From assembly GCA_029260115.1 (NCBI GenBank), contig JAJDDW010000061.1, forward strand, positions 1-64,000: 64,000 bases of DNA, written 5' to 3'. This document shows, one piece after another, positions 53,356 through 62,606 of this stretch. The position numbers were made by a program, and so were the translations under genes. The notes beneath the pieces are model-generated. The model was not told the DNA's origin, made no database searches, and was given only the letters and a program-made list of their open reading frames with translations. The stretch is from Phycisphaerae bacterium (lineage in GTDB: Bacteria > Planctomycetota > Phycisphaerae > UBA1845). Numbering within the stretch: position 1 is the first letter of the stretch; each line of letters starts with the position of its first letter.

Positions 53356-53480
53356 CGTGACAATAACCTCATGATTGTGTGGAAAAACACCAGCATCGTT
53401 CCTCCATATTATAATGCTGCCACCAGTGTACCATCAGGCCCCATTTCCCGCGACCAAAAAGGGCTATCTCACACCACTTT

Positions 53481-53509
53481 TTGTGATCTCGCGCGATGCC
53501 CGCTACAAT
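53481..53509 (+). promoter_or_regulatory. Sigma70-type promoter for mnmA
   Basis: TTGTGA (53481-53486) and TACAAT (53504-53509) are 17 bases apart. The start point would fall near 53516, two bases before the mnmA ATG, so the mRNA is leaderless or nearly so. Confidence 0.75.
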
Positions 53510-53517
53510 TATTCGCT

Positions 53518-54639
53518 ATGAGCGAGAAAAAAGGAAAAGTAGTCGTAGCCATGAGTGGCGGGGTCGATTCCAGCGTCGCAGCCTTTCTGCTGGTTGAGCA
53601 AGGGTACGAGGTCATTGGACTGTTCATGCGACACGGAGTCAAAGAAGAAGCGCCTGCCCAGACCTGCGACACCAGCTTGGAAATCGCGCCGCGGTCTCAC
53701 CAAGGCTGCTGTAGCGCTCTAGACGCCGGTGACGCTCGATTCGTGGCTGGCATGTTAGACATCCCCTTCTATTCGCTCAACTTTGAACACGACTTCGATG
53801 AGCTGATCGATTACTTCTCTGACGAATACGCCAAGGGCCGAACCCCTAATCCTTGCATCGTGTGTAACGACAAACTCAAGTTTGGCCGAATTGTGGAATA
53901 CGCTGATGCCGTCGGTGCGGATTACATCGCCACCGGGCACTACGCCCAAGTTGGCACGCGCGACGGCAAGTCAGCGCTTATGCGCGGCGTCGATGACGGT
54001 AAAGACCAATCCTACGTTCTGTTTGGCCTGACGCGCGACGTGTTGGACCGCGTACTTTTTCCTATAGGCCAATATACCAAACCACAAATTCGTGAGTTAG
54101 CGGCTAAGTTCAACTTGCCCAATCGCGACAAGCCCGACTCGGTGGAAATATGTTTCGTGCCAGATCGTGATTACGCTCGCATCGTCAAAGAGCGTAGGCC
54201 CGACGCCTTCACCCCGGGCGATGTCGTAGACGACGAAGGAAACGTTATGGGCCAGCATAACGGTATAGGCCATTACACCGTGGGCCAGCGTCGAGGCCTG
54301 GGCATTGCCGCGGCCAATCCTATTTACATTAATCAGATCAACGTCGGCGAGAATACGATAACCGTTGGTGAAGCGGATTCTTTGCTAAATACGGGTCTCG
54401 TCGCAGAGCGGGTCAGTTTTCTAATCGATCATCCAGGCCCATCGTTTCGGGCTGAGGTGAAAATTCGCTATTTACATCGAGCCGCTCCTGCTACAGTGCA
54501 AACCAATAGCCAAGGTGAAGTTGAAGTCCTTTTCGATGAAGCCCAGCGAGCGATTACTCCCGGGCAGGCCTGCGTATTTTATGATGGTGATGTGGTCATC
54601 GGCGGCGGCTGGATTGAGCGAGCGCTGCGCAAAAAATAA
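53518..54639 (+). CDS. mnmA: tRNA-specific 2-thiouridylase MnmA
   Basis: I start at the ATG at 53518 (MSEKKGKVVVAMSGGVDSSV); a frame open back to 53371 adds 49 residues unlike any MnmA and overlaps the promoter. The 373-residue enzyme has the PP-loop SGGVDSS, the catalytic Cys pair in NPCIVCNDKLKFG and EICFVPDRDY, and DQSYVLFGL. It thiolates the wobble uridine of Glu, Gln and Lys tRNAs. With MnmE at 16 kb this covers the two arms of wobble-uridine modification. It converges with dnaA 80 bases downstream. Confidence 0.95.
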   Translation: MSEKKGKVVVAMSGGVDSSVAAFLLVEQGYEVIGLFMRHGVKEEAPAQTCDTSLEIAPRSHQGCCSALDAGDARFVAGMLDIPFYSLNFEHDFDELIDYFSDEYAKGRTPNPCIVCNDKLKFGRIVEYADAVGADYIATGHYAQVGTRDGKSALMRGVDDGKDQSYVLFGLTRDVLDRVLFPIGQYTKPQIRELAAKFNLPNRDKPDSVEICFVPDRDYARIVKERRPDAFTPGDVVDDEGNVMGQHNGIGHYTVGQRRGLGIAAANPIYINQINVGENTITVGEADSLLNTGLVAERVSFLIDHPGPSFRAEVKIRYLHRAAPATVQTNSQGEVEVLFDEAQRAITPGQACVFYDGDVVIGGGWIERALRKK

Positions 54640-54721
54640 AGCGCCCCAACCGACGTAGCCAATCCTTGACTCGCCGGGTAGGACGCTTTTTGTGTCTCAC
54701 TTCCTTGTGGGACAAGCGGCG

Positions 54722-56173
54722 CTATGCAGCGCCGGCAATAGACAGTTCCGGGTCAGCGGGAACCAATCCCAATTGTTCTTCTAATTCTTCGACCAACACA
54801 TTAAGGTCTTGCTCTCGTTGCCCAGCCGGGGTCATCCATCGGGCCGGTTCACTGGCTTTGAGGATTTTTCCGATACGCCGACAAGCAAGAATAACGGTCG
54901 AATGATTTTTATTGCCCATGTACCGCCCAATTTCTGGGAAGCTCATGCCCGTATGCTTGCGGGCTAGGTACATGGCGATGCCTCGGGCTAACGCGATGGT
55001 GCGAGATTTTCGCGACGTGTGCAAATCCGCTGGCGTTAAGCCAAAGAAGATAGCCACGACCGTTTCAATATCCGATAGCACCACAACCGGCGCCGTCTGA
55101 CGAACCAAGTCACGCATAGCCCGCTCAGCTAACGAAACGGTAATCGGCTGACCAGTCACCTGGGCCTGGGCGACGACTTTTAGCAAAGCCCCTTCCAGCT
55201 CGCGGATGTTGGCTCGGAAATTTTCTGCGATGTGCATGATGACCGCTTCGCCTATATCGACCTGCAACAAGGAAGCGCGACGACGAAGCACTTCCGCGCG
55301 CACCGCGACATCAGGAGAATCGACGCGGACCACCATGCCCGAGAGGAAACGACTCACCAGCGACTCAGAAAAGTGGCCGATCATTTTCGGATGCGCGTCC
55401 GAAGCTAAGACGATCTGCTTACCAGCTGCATCAATCGACTTAAAGGTGTTGAGAAATTCTTCTTGCGTACCGCGCTTGTTAGCAAAGAAGTGGACATCGT
55501 CGATAATCAACACATCCAGCTTGCGATACTGCTCGCGAAAGGCCCCTTCCTCACGGGCACGCACGGAGAATACAAAATCATTAGTGAATTCTTCGCCGGA
55601 TACATACTTCCAGGTCAACTGCGGGGCATGTTCGCGGATGTGATTGCAAATGCCCTGTAGCAAATGCGTCTTACCCAGCCCGCACCCGCCGTGAATAAAC
55701 AATGGGTTGTACGTCTTACCCGGAGCCTCCGCGACCGCGACCGCCGCAGCGTGGGCCATGCGATTGGATGCCCCAACCACAAAGGAAGACAACTGACCTT
55801 TCAAACGAGGCGTAGCCATCGACTGTCCAACCTGTCGTGGTTGCCGCGCTAGGCGATCTGGATTGTGGGTTACAAAATCCAATTGGCGATCGGGCTGCTT
55901 CTTGCGTAGGTCTTTCGCTAGCAAGGGATCAATTGCGAAGCTCAAGGTGTATTGATTGCCCGTCACCTCCTCAATCGCTTCTAAAATAGTGTCAGAAAAA
56001 TGTCGTTCGATCCAATCACTGATAAAGTGATTGGGAGCGTTCACACGGCAGTATTGGTCCGTGAACAAAAACCTGGTAGCGTTCTTAAACCAAACATTGA
56101 ATCGCTGTGATCCAATCTTGTCGGCTATCCGTGCTTCCACTTGCGTAACGGCGTCAGTAGCGCAAACAGTCAC
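54722..56173 (-). CDS. dnaA: Chromosomal replication initiator DnaA
   Basis: The 483-residue initiator starts with GTG at 56173 behind AAAGGAGGT, an ideal ribosome site. Domain I (about 1-80) is followed by a Gln/Pro/Arg linker, the AAA+ domain III with Walker A GGCGLGKTHLLQG and Walker B LIIDDVHFFA, and the DNA-binding domain IV with RSRTIALARGIAMYLARK-like sequence and GNKNHSTVILACRRI. A C-terminal tail of about 35 residues extends past the usual end. dnaN and recF do not follow, so the classical dnaA operon is broken, as is frequent in Planctomycetota. Confidence 0.96.
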   Translation of the reverse strand: MTVCATDAVTQVEARIADKIGSQRFNVWFKNATRFLFTDQYCRVNAPNHFISDWIERHFSDTILEAIEEVTGNQYTLSFAIDPLLAKDLRKKQPDRQLDFVTHNPDRLARQPRQVGQSMATPRLKGQLSSFVVGASNRMAHAAAVAVAEAPGKTYNPLFIHGGCGLGKTHLLQGICNHIREHAPQLTWKYVSGEEFTNDFVFSVRAREEGAFREQYRKLDVLIIDDVHFFANKRGTQEEFLNTFKSIDAAGKQIVLASDAHPKMIGHFSESLVSRFLSGMVVRVDSPDVAVRAEVLRRRASLLQVDIGEAVIMHIAENFRANIRELEGALLKVVAQAQVTGQPITVSLAERAMRDLVRQTAPVVVLSDIETVVAIFFGLTPADLHTSRKSRTIALARGIAMYLARKHTGMSFPEIGRYMGNKNHSTVILACRRIGKILKASEPARWMTPAGQREQDLNVLVEELEEQLGLVPADPELSIAGAA

Positions 56174-56556
56174 CGCGACCTCCTTTAAAAAAAGAATAGG
56201 GTAAAATAGAAACTAAAAATATAATTCTACGAAACTAACAAAACGTGCAAGACAAATTTAGTTTACAGTACTATGACTGAGCCATAATGAAGCCGAGTCG
56301 CACTGGCGAACCAAGCTATGCCCTTGCGTATGATGCCCTTGCATCCAACAAGAATCAATTTACCAGTACCGGTTGGCAGAGTCAACACTTTTTTTCAGTC
56401 ATATCCGCCCGTGCGTGCCATCAAGTTATCAATCATAAGGACTTAGCGATCAAAAAAAAACTTTGCCCACGGACCAATCCACATCGGCCCCGCACCTTTG
56501 TGGATAACAAACCGAGGATTGGTTTTATTCGGTAAAACCTTGAGTATTTTCGACGC
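56174..56556. other. dnaA upstream region, one perfect DnaA box
   Basis: This 383-base gap is AT-rich next to dnaA (runs of A and TATAATT) and contains the box at 56499-56507. I find no second consensus box, so an oriC is not shown. The rest has no gene. Confidence 0.5.
56499..56507 (-). promoter_or_regulatory. Consensus DnaA box
   Basis: TGTGGATAA on the plus strand is the exact complement of the consensus TTATCCACA. It lies 326 bases upstream of the dnaA start and 50 bases before the GNAT gene's end, so it may serve autoregulation or titration. Confidence 0.6.
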
Positions 56557-57492
56557 CTAGGTAGCTATCCACGCTTGGCGTTGTAAGGCGTGTTCAAAAT
56601 TCCATCGATCATACATGCGGCGGGCCGGATGGTTCCTTTCATCAACCGCCAGTGTCACCAACTTGTCACCGCTATCTCTCGATGTGTCGATTACGCGACA
56701 GAGCAAGGCATCAGACACCCCCAGGCCTCGGGCATGCTTAGCCACGCCAATATAGACGATTTCGACGGCGGGCTGAAATTCTATCTTGTTTACCAAAACC
56801 ACGCCCGCTGGCCCCTCGGCAGTTAGGGTAACCCACCAGCGAGACGGAGAGAAAATGCCTGTCCCCCGATGATCCGCTAGCACCTCCTCGGTGGGTCGCA
56901 GGCCGTTAAGTTCTGCACAGTCAAGGGTTTCTGAATACGAGGCCTGGAGCGCTTGGCAAAATAGCGCCGCCTGACCTTCACTATACGAGACCCAGGTCAA
57001 CTGGTTTGACTGCAGCTGAAACTGTGGCGGATGCGAAACGTCACGTGTGAGATAGATCAAGTCGGTAAGATGGGCAAACTTGCTTTGACGCAGAATGGCA
57101 ATCTCGTAGGACGAATTTGGGTCAACCAAAACCTCCAATAGTCCGACCGACTTAGCACTGGCCATTTCTACCAGGCTATTTAGGCACGCTGCAGCCGCCT
57201 CTGGTCGACCGGCTCCGCACTGGTCATCGACCCCAAAAAACACCAACCCCGCTCCGCCTGGGGATTTGATTACCACGGCCGAGGAGGCCAAATGGGGGCC
57301 AATATGGTAGGTGCATAGATAAAAATCCGAGCCGGGCCGGCGCTGACGCCTGGTGAGCAAGTCCGCGACCTTAGGCCCTGGCTTCCCGTGCGAGCGCCAA
57401 ACGTCGCCCAGTGCAATGTGCAGCCCCTGCATGTAATCAGGGTGGTTTTCACCCAATAGGCTGGCTGAATTGCTTCGCGAGATTGGGTTCAT
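56557..57492 (-). CDS. GNAT-family N-acetyltransferase
   Basis: The 311-residue protein has a GNAT domain in its C-terminal half, with EIVYIGVAKHARGLGVSDAL (acetyl-CoA loop RGxGxxxAL variant) and a final NHPARRMYDRWNFE segment. The N-terminal half may be a second degenerate GNAT fold, as in two-domain acetyltransferases such as mycothiol synthase; substrate unknown. ATG at 57492. It follows groEL on the same strand beyond a strong terminator, so it is separately transcribed, and it precedes dnaA. Confidence 0.83.
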   Translation of the reverse strand: MNPISRSNSASLLGENHPDYMQGLHIALGDVWRSHGKPGPKVADLLTRRQRRPGSDFYLCTYHIGPHLASSAVVIKSPGGAGLVFFGVDDQCGAGRPEAAAACLNSLVEMASAKSVGLLEVLVDPNSSYEIAILRQSKFAHLTDLIYLTRDVSHPPQFQLQSNQLTWVSYSEGQAALFCQALQASYSETLDCAELNGLRPTEEVLADHRGTGIFSPSRWWVTLTAEGPAGVVLVNKIEFQPAVEIVYIGVAKHARGLGVSDALLCRVIDTSRDSGDKLVTLAVDERNHPARRMYDRWNFEHALQRQAWIAT

Positions 57493-57833
57493 CGTTCCAA
57501 ATGCCCGGGCAACAGGCGGATTCTACCGGTCCGTGGCCAGGAGAATTCTACCGCCGACTGATGGCGACTCCAACTACTGCGTCGCTCCGTACTATTCTCG
57601 CTAGGCTCACACGGCCACGCCGAAGCTTGAATGGACAGATTAGGCCCGTGACGCAGGAACGACTATTACACCCAGGAATCAAGACGCTGCAGCTACGACC
57701 ATACGTTCATATATAAAAAATGCCCCGCCAGTTTCCTGACGGGGCGTTTTATATGTTTATCCAGCTGGTCGAAGCTGAAGCTTCCGTTAGCTGGAGTTTG
57801 TCTCAATCGGTTTGTAACCGAAGCGAGCGACTC
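57493..57833. other. Intergenic gap with groEL terminator
   Basis: The 341 bases between the GNAT gene and groEL contain the terminator at 57722-57745 and must hold the GNAT promoter; nothing else is evident. Confidence 0.5.
57722..57745 (-). terminator. Intrinsic terminator after groEL
   Basis: GCCCCGCCAG pairs with CTGACGGGGC around TTTC. On the minus strand it is followed by ATTTTTTATA, so it ends the groESL transcript. On the plus strand GTTTTAT also follows, which makes it bidirectional. Confidence 0.92.
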
Positions 57834-59516
57834 TTACATCATGCCGCCCATGCCACCCATACCGCCCATGCCACCCAGGCCTGGAGGCATGCCGCCGCCT
57901 GGCATACCGCCAGCGCCTTTGTCGTCCTTGCTAGGAATTTCGCCGATAATGCAGTCGGTCGTTAATAGGATAGATGCCACTGACGCGGCATTTTGTAAAG
58001 CTACGCGCTCGACCTTGGCTGGTACCAACACACCCATTTTGATTAGGTTGCCGTACTCGTTAGTCAATGCGTTGAAGCCGAAGTTGTTTTCTTTGCTCTC
58101 GATAATTTTCTGCAACACGATTGCGCCGTCCAGACCGCCATTTTCTGCAATCTGTTTGAGTGGTGCAGAGATAGCACGACGGATGATGTCTACGCCAGTC
58201 TTCTGATCGCCGCGAACTTTCTTGGCGACCGCATCGAGCACGTTGTTAGCCGCTCGTACAATAGCGACGCCGCCACCTGGAAGTACGCCTTCTTCGACGG
58301 CTGCGCGACATGCGTGCAGGGCGTCTTCGACCAATGCTTTCTTCTCTTTCATTTCGACTTCGGTTGCAGCGCCGACGTTAATCTGCGCGACACCGCCGGA
58401 AAGCTTAGCCAAACGCTCGTTTAGTTTTTCGCAGTCGTAATCGCTGCTGGTGTTTTCGATTTCGTTACGAATGGCCTCAATGCGACCTTTAATGTCAGAG
58501 GTCTTGCCCGCACCTTCGACAATGGTAGTGGCATCTTTATCGATGCGAATTTTCTTAGCCGAGCCAAGATCGGCCAGCGTGACGCCTTCCATCGTTCGAC
58601 CTAAGTCTTCGAAGATAGCGGTGCCGCCAGTGAGGACTGCGATGTCTTCGAGCATAGCCTTGCGACGATCGCCAAAGCCTGGGGCTTTAACCGCACAAAT
58701 TTGCAGGGTGCCACGAAGCTTGTTGACGACCAACGTTGCGAGGGCTTCACCTTCGAGGTCTTCGGCGATAATGAGTAGCGGTCGGCCTGACTGCGAAACT
58801 TTTTCTAGGATCGGGATCATGTCCTTCACCGACGAGATTTTCTTCTCGTGGATGAGTACATATGGCTTCTCCAATTCGCAAGAAAGATTTTCGAATTTAT
58901 TGATAAAGTGAGGCGAGAGGTAACCTTTGTCGAACTGCATTCCCTCGACAAGCTCAACGGTGGTCTCGATAGTCTTGCCTTCTTCGACGGTAATCACACC
59001 GTCTTTGCCGACCTTTTCCATAGCCTTGGCAATCTGCTTGCCGATTTCGGCATTTTGATTAGCCGCACATGTGCCTACCTGAGCGATTTGGTCGGTCCCC
59101 TTTACCGGCACGCTCATGTTTGCGAGTTCGGCGACGATAGCCGTTACAGCCGCATCAATACCGCGCTTGAGTTCCATTGGGCCTGCGCCAGCGGCGATGT
59201 TTTTTAAGCCTTCATCGTAAATGGCTTCGGCGTATACGGTTGCGGTAGTCGTGCCATCACCCGCGACGCTGGACGTCTTGGAGGCCACTTCTTTGACCAT
59301 CTGCGCGCCCATATTTTCGTATGTGTTTTCTAGCTCGATTTCCTTGGCGACACTGACACCGTCCTTCGTGACGGTTGGTGAGCCGAAGGATTTTTCGATA
59401 ACCACGTTTCGGCCACAAGGACCAAGGGTGGATTTAACCGCTTTGGCCAATTTTTTCACGCCGCGGCGTATGGCCTCACGGGCCTCCATATCGTATGCAA
59501 TCTGCTTAGCTGCCAT
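57834..59516 (-). CDS. groEL: Chaperonin GroEL
   Basis: I start at the ATG at 59516 ([20 protein letters not shown]), with CAGGAG eight bases upstream; the frame extends 21 codons further without chaperonin character. The 560-residue subunit has the apical, intermediate and ATPase regions (GDGTTTATV, the nucleotide loop) and ends in a typical Gly-Gly-Met tail. It forms the double-ring folding machine with GroES. The order groES-groEL is kept, with 101 bases between the genes and a strong terminator after groEL. Confidence 0.97.
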   Translation of the reverse strand: MAAKQIAYDMEAREAIRRGVKKLAKAVKSTLGPCGRNVVIEKSFGSPTVTKDGVSVAKEIELENTYENMGAQMVKEVASKTSSVAGDGTTTATVYAEAIYDEGLKNIAAGAGPMELKRGIDAAVTAIVAELANMSVPVKGTDQIAQVGTCAANQNAEIGKQIAKAMEKVGKDGVITVEEGKTIETTVELVEGMQFDKGYLSPHFINKFENLSCELEKPYVLIHEKKISSVKDMIPILEKVSQSGRPLLIIAEDLEGEALATLVVNKLRGTLQICAVKAPGFGDRRKAMLEDIAVLTGGTAIFEDLGRTMEGVTLADLGSAKKIRIDKDATTIVEGAGKTSDIKGRIEAIRNEIENTSSDYDCEKLNERLAKLSGGVAQINVGAATEVEMKEKKALVEDALHACRAAVEEGVLPGGGVAIVRAANNVLDAVAKKVRGDQKTGVDIIRRAISAPLKQIAENGGLDGAIVLQKIIESKENNFGFNALTNEYGNLIKMGVLVPAKVERVALQNAASVASILLTTDCIIGEIPSKDDKGAGGMPGGGMPPGLGGMGGMGGMGGMM

Positions 59517-59617
59517 GCGGGCAATCTCCTGTATGAAATTAAGGCTTGTCGCCTCAGATGTTTTTTGACTAACGAGCACGGGTTACAACCCTGCGCCCTG
59601 AACCGTTAAGTAAAGTC

Positions 59618-59914
59618 TTAATTCACGACGCCGAGGATGTCCGACTCGTCCATAATCATGTACTCGCTACCATCAACTTTGATTTCGGTACCGGCATAAC
59701 TGGTGAAGAGTACTTCGTCGTTTTTCTTAACCTGCATTTCACTCCGCGATCCGTCGTCGAGCAGCCGGCCATTGCCGACAGCTAGGATGATTCCGCGTTT
59801 TGGCTTTTCCTTGGCGCTATCCGGAAGAACGATGCCGCCGGCCGTCGTCTGATCCGCTTCGACGCGCTGGACGATGACTTTGTCGCCTAGTGGTTTGATG
59901 TTTAACTTTGCCAT
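59618..59914 (-). CDS. groES: Co-chaperonin GroES
   Basis: The 98-residue protein has the GroES core: KPLGDKVIVQRVEADQTTAG (N-terminal strand and start of mobile loop), GIVLPDSAKEKPKRG and the C-terminal SDILGVVN-like end. It caps the GroEL ring. It is the first gene of the pair. A perfect inverted repeat lies just upstream in the position where a CIRCE would be expected. Confidence 0.97.
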   Translation of the reverse strand: MAKLNIKPLGDKVIVQRVEADQTTAGGIVLPDSAKEKPKRGIILAVGNGRLLDDGSRSEMQVKKNDEVLFTSYAGTEIKVDGSEYMIMDESDILGVVN

Positions 59915-59948
59915 AATTTGCCTGTCTCCTTTTGTGTCACACTTGCAG

Positions 59949-59970
59949 GCAAAGCTGTTGACAGCTTTGC
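59949..59970. promoter_or_regulatory. Perfect 9-bp inverted repeat upstream of groES
   Basis: GCAAAGCTG-TTGA-CAGCTTTGC lies 34 bases before the groES start and 12 bases past the end of the upstream gene. It is not the CIRCE sequence (TTAGCACTC-N9-GAGTGCTAA), and no T-run follows, so a terminator is unlikely. It could be the site of a different heat-shock regulator. Confidence 0.5.
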
Positions 59971-59982
59971 TCAGAATATTCT

Positions 59983-60396
59983 TTATCCAGAACCCGGGGT
60001 AATTAATCGATGTAAAACGAGCGTCATTTCGTCCACCGAAGCGGCGTGCGTAACGACACTCATAGCGTTAAGTAAAAAAGCGCTTTGCAACATGGCCTTG
60101 GTCGCTTCCGTCGTGACCAGACAACAAGGCAAAACGGCGTCTATGGAGCGGATGATACGCAGCAACGACAACGGGTCGATGGACTCATCATCGGCGACGA
60201 GCAGCGCGGCAGCTAATCCACCTTGCTCCACACGGCGAATGGTGTCCGGAGCCGAGTACGCTGGACATACGTCCAGAGAACCAGGGTTCAAAACCGCCTC
60301 AAGCGCGCCGAACCACTGTGGCCGAATCGCGCTACGCCGCTGAGCGAGCAATAGCTCGCGACGCTCATTGATAGCAAATTTAGGATTAATCGTCAC
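59983..60396 (-). CDS. Degenerate receiver-like protein upstream of groESL
   Basis: The 137-residue protein has the alternating beta-alpha pattern of a receiver domain in its last 90 residues (AALLVADDESIDPLSLLRII, LPCCLVTTEAT, AMSVVTHAASVDEM). No Asp sits at the end of a clear third strand and no conserved Lys is placed, so phosphorylation is doubtful. The first 45 residues are basic. It precedes groES by 68 bases on the same strand and could sense state or regulate by contact; a family name is not certain. Confidence 0.65.
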   Translation of the reverse strand: MTINPKFAINERRELLLAQRRSAIRPQWFGALEAVLNPGSLDVCPAYSAPDTIRRVEQGGLAAALLVADDESIDPLSLLRIIRSIDAVLPCCLVTTEATKAMLQSAFLLNAMSVVTHAASVDEMTLVLHRLITPGSG

Positions 60397-60660
60397 AACA
60401 ATATCCGAGTCTATACAATCTCCACAAGCTACAATTGCATGTAAGATGCCATATAATCACCGATTTTCAGCCGCTACCGTCCTCATCTATAAACCCTTCC
60501 AATAAAAGGAGTTATATTTACTTATGTCGACAAAATTGAGGCAAATTGCTGCTGGGATTACGCCGGCAAGGCTGACAAAACAGGTGTGAGGGGAATAGGG
60601 GTCTGCCAGATTGGCAGCATAGCGGGGCTGGCTGTGGCTTTGAAGGCGTCGCCAGTTTGC

Positions 60661-62436
60661 TTATGAGGGCTTCGGTAGGACGCGGAGCACGTCGCGTTGT
60701 TCTACCACCCCAATGACACGCTTGCTACCCTCTAACTCAACGACGGGAAGTAGGCTGGTGTTCTCGCGATGAAAAACGTCGAACAACTCGGAAATCAGCA
60801 TATCCGCTGGCACAACCGTCGTAGCCGCGTCCGCTAGGTCGATTGCGGTAATCAGATGTCGCACGGCGGGGTCGTAGATGACGTGACGTACGTCAGCGAA
60901 ATGGATGACGCCGGCAAAAGTTCCGTCGGCGTGAACCACGGGGAAATGGGCATAAATGGACATCTCGATAAAATGTAACACATCATCGAACGCATCACTG
61001 TCTTGAATGAATTGCACGTTCGAGCGCATGATGTGTTTCACTTGCCACTGCGACACTACCTCAGTCGAAGTTGCGCGCGGCTTGATTCCCATCGCCCGGC
61101 CCAGCGCCTGCAGGGTCAGACGCACGACAGAATCATTATGGTCACCTTCGTTAGCACGAGACAGCAAGGTAATCGCTTTTACCTCGCCGCCGCGAACGAC
61201 ACATCGCTTGACCATGAACGGGCCGAGCATCTCCGAAACGACCACACTCCCTAGAATCACGGTCGAAAATTGCTTAGCCAAGGGACTTTGCCAATAATGT
61301 TCGACAAACGCCGCCAGACCAATAACGACAGCCGCTTGACACAACAGTGCCGGGCCAAGCGTATACGCAGCACCCGCGGGAGCGCCCGCCCAACGAATGC
61401 CCAAGTAAGCGCCGAGGCTCTTGCCGATGGTTCGACATAACCAAAATGTCGTACCAAACAGGCCCATATGGGCTAGGTCCTGCATGTGCAAGTTAAAACC
61501 AGCCATGGCAAAAAATCCGACCATAATTGGCGTAGCGGCCGTCCAAAGCGCGGCTTGTAACTTTTGCGAGTCGATCGCGACATTGGTAAATACCACACCC
61601 GTAATTAGCGCAGCTAGCTGTTTGTTATAACAATAATGAACGCGTACCAGCACCCATTCTTCAGCCGCACTGAGTAAAATAAAACACGCGAAAAATATCA
61701 ACAGCGTATCAACGACCGAAAATTTGGAGTGGGCTATACTCAAGACAGTGCCAATGATAACGCCCAACGCAAGACTACCTAGTATCATAGCGCCAATGCC
61801 GAGCAACGGATGAGCGGACATGGTCTGCGTCGTTGTGATCAGGCCAGCGGATACCATGACGATAAAACAAGTGTGAAAGCCAATAATACACACTACGTTA
61901 TTGACGCCCGTGACGCCTAAGATGGTGTTCGTGATCGAGCCTTTCGCTTCGTATTCTTGCAATACAAAAAGCGTAGCGGCGGGAGCGGTGGCTACGGCGG
62001 CAATGGCTAGTAACGCGGCCAGGACGATATAATCCTGCCCTGCTTGGGGGAACGTAATTTTCCCAACAAAAAAGCACGCGACAAATACCAGCGTAACCGT
62101 CAAGCAAATCTCCATCAGGCTAATGCGCCAAACACGAGCGCTGGATTCGTGCAACTGTCTTTTTTCGCACACGCTGCCAATGGAAAAGAGTATGACCCCC
62201 AATGACAGATCGCGAATCGCTTGTAAAGGCTCGACAGATGCTGTGCTTTGTACCCCTGGGAACGCATCAATTATTTGCCGCAAAATTACACCGGCAAAAA
62301 GATAACCTACCACGCGCGGAACGTGAAAACGGCGAGCGATGGTGCCGCCAAATATGGCAGCCAACAGCATAAGCCCAAACAACAGCGCGGGGCTAGCTGA
62401 GGATGCCAGGATCATTGATGGTGGCGTTTCGTACAT
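60661..62436 (-). CDS. Cation/proton antiporter with C-terminal CBS domains
   Basis: The 591-residue protein has about 12 membrane spans (1-400) of the CPA2/KefB-NapA type, with FHVPRVVGYLFAGVIL in the first spans. A CBS pair follows at about 460-590 (VKHIMRSNVQFIQDSDAFDD, DMLISELFDVFHRENTSLLP). CBS pairs bind adenosyl ligands and gate transport. There is no RCK/TrkA-N domain. It probably exchanges Na+ or K+ for H+; ion selectivity cannot be read from the sequence. Confidence 0.87.
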   Translation of the reverse strand: MYETPPSMILASSASPALLFGLMLLAAIFGGTIARRFHVPRVVGYLFAGVILRQIIDAFPGVQSTASVEPLQAIRDLSLGVILFSIGSVCEKRQLHESSARVWRISLMEICLTVTLVFVACFFVGKITFPQAGQDYIVLAALLAIAAVATAPAATLFVLQEYEAKGSITNTILGVTGVNNVVCIIGFHTCFIVMVSAGLITTTQTMSAHPLLGIGAMILGSLALGVIIGTVLSIAHSKFSVVDTLLIFFACFILLSAAEEWVLVRVHYCYNKQLAALITGVVFTNVAIDSQKLQAALWTAATPIMVGFFAMAGFNLHMQDLAHMGLFGTTFWLCRTIGKSLGAYLGIRWAGAPAGAAYTLGPALLCQAAVVIGLAAFVEHYWQSPLAKQFSTVILGSVVVSEMLGPFMVKRCVVRGGEVKAITLLSRANEGDHNDSVVRLTLQALGRAMGIKPRATSTEVVSQWQVKHIMRSNVQFIQDSDAFDDVLHFIEMSIYAHFPVVHADGTFAGVIHFADVRHVIYDPAVRHLITAIDLADAATTVVPADMLISELFDVFHRENTSLLPVVELEGSKRVIGVVEQRDVLRVLPKPS

Positions 62437-62606
62437 CCGTTGACTCGCAACCTAAGTCTCGTATCGATGCACGATCCGCGAACGTGCAATGGCCTCGTGC
62501 GCGTATTTGAAGTGCAAGACATGATTATAGCAAGCGACGAAGTGAGGGTCGCATGCTGGCGGGTGTATGACAGGATTGGCCGATGGGTAGCATGGGCACA
62601 TGCATC

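Noticed and set aside
53371-53517. Longer N terminus for mnmA from the ATG at 53371
   Set aside because: These 49 residues do not resemble MnmA and cover the promoter; the family starts at MSEKKGKVVVAMSGG.
56174-56556. Chromosome origin (oriC)
   Set aside because: Only one consensus DnaA box was found and no cluster; skew could not be computed here.
59915-59982. CIRCE operator before groES
   Set aside because: The inverted repeat does not match TTAGCACTC/GAGTGCTAA and has a 4-base rather than 9-base loop.
60534-60599. 21-residue frame (MSTKLRQIAAGITPARLTKQ...) behind AAAAGGAG
   Set aside because: The ribosome site is 12 bases from the ATG, the -35 region is poor, and nothing supports translation. 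Too short to call.
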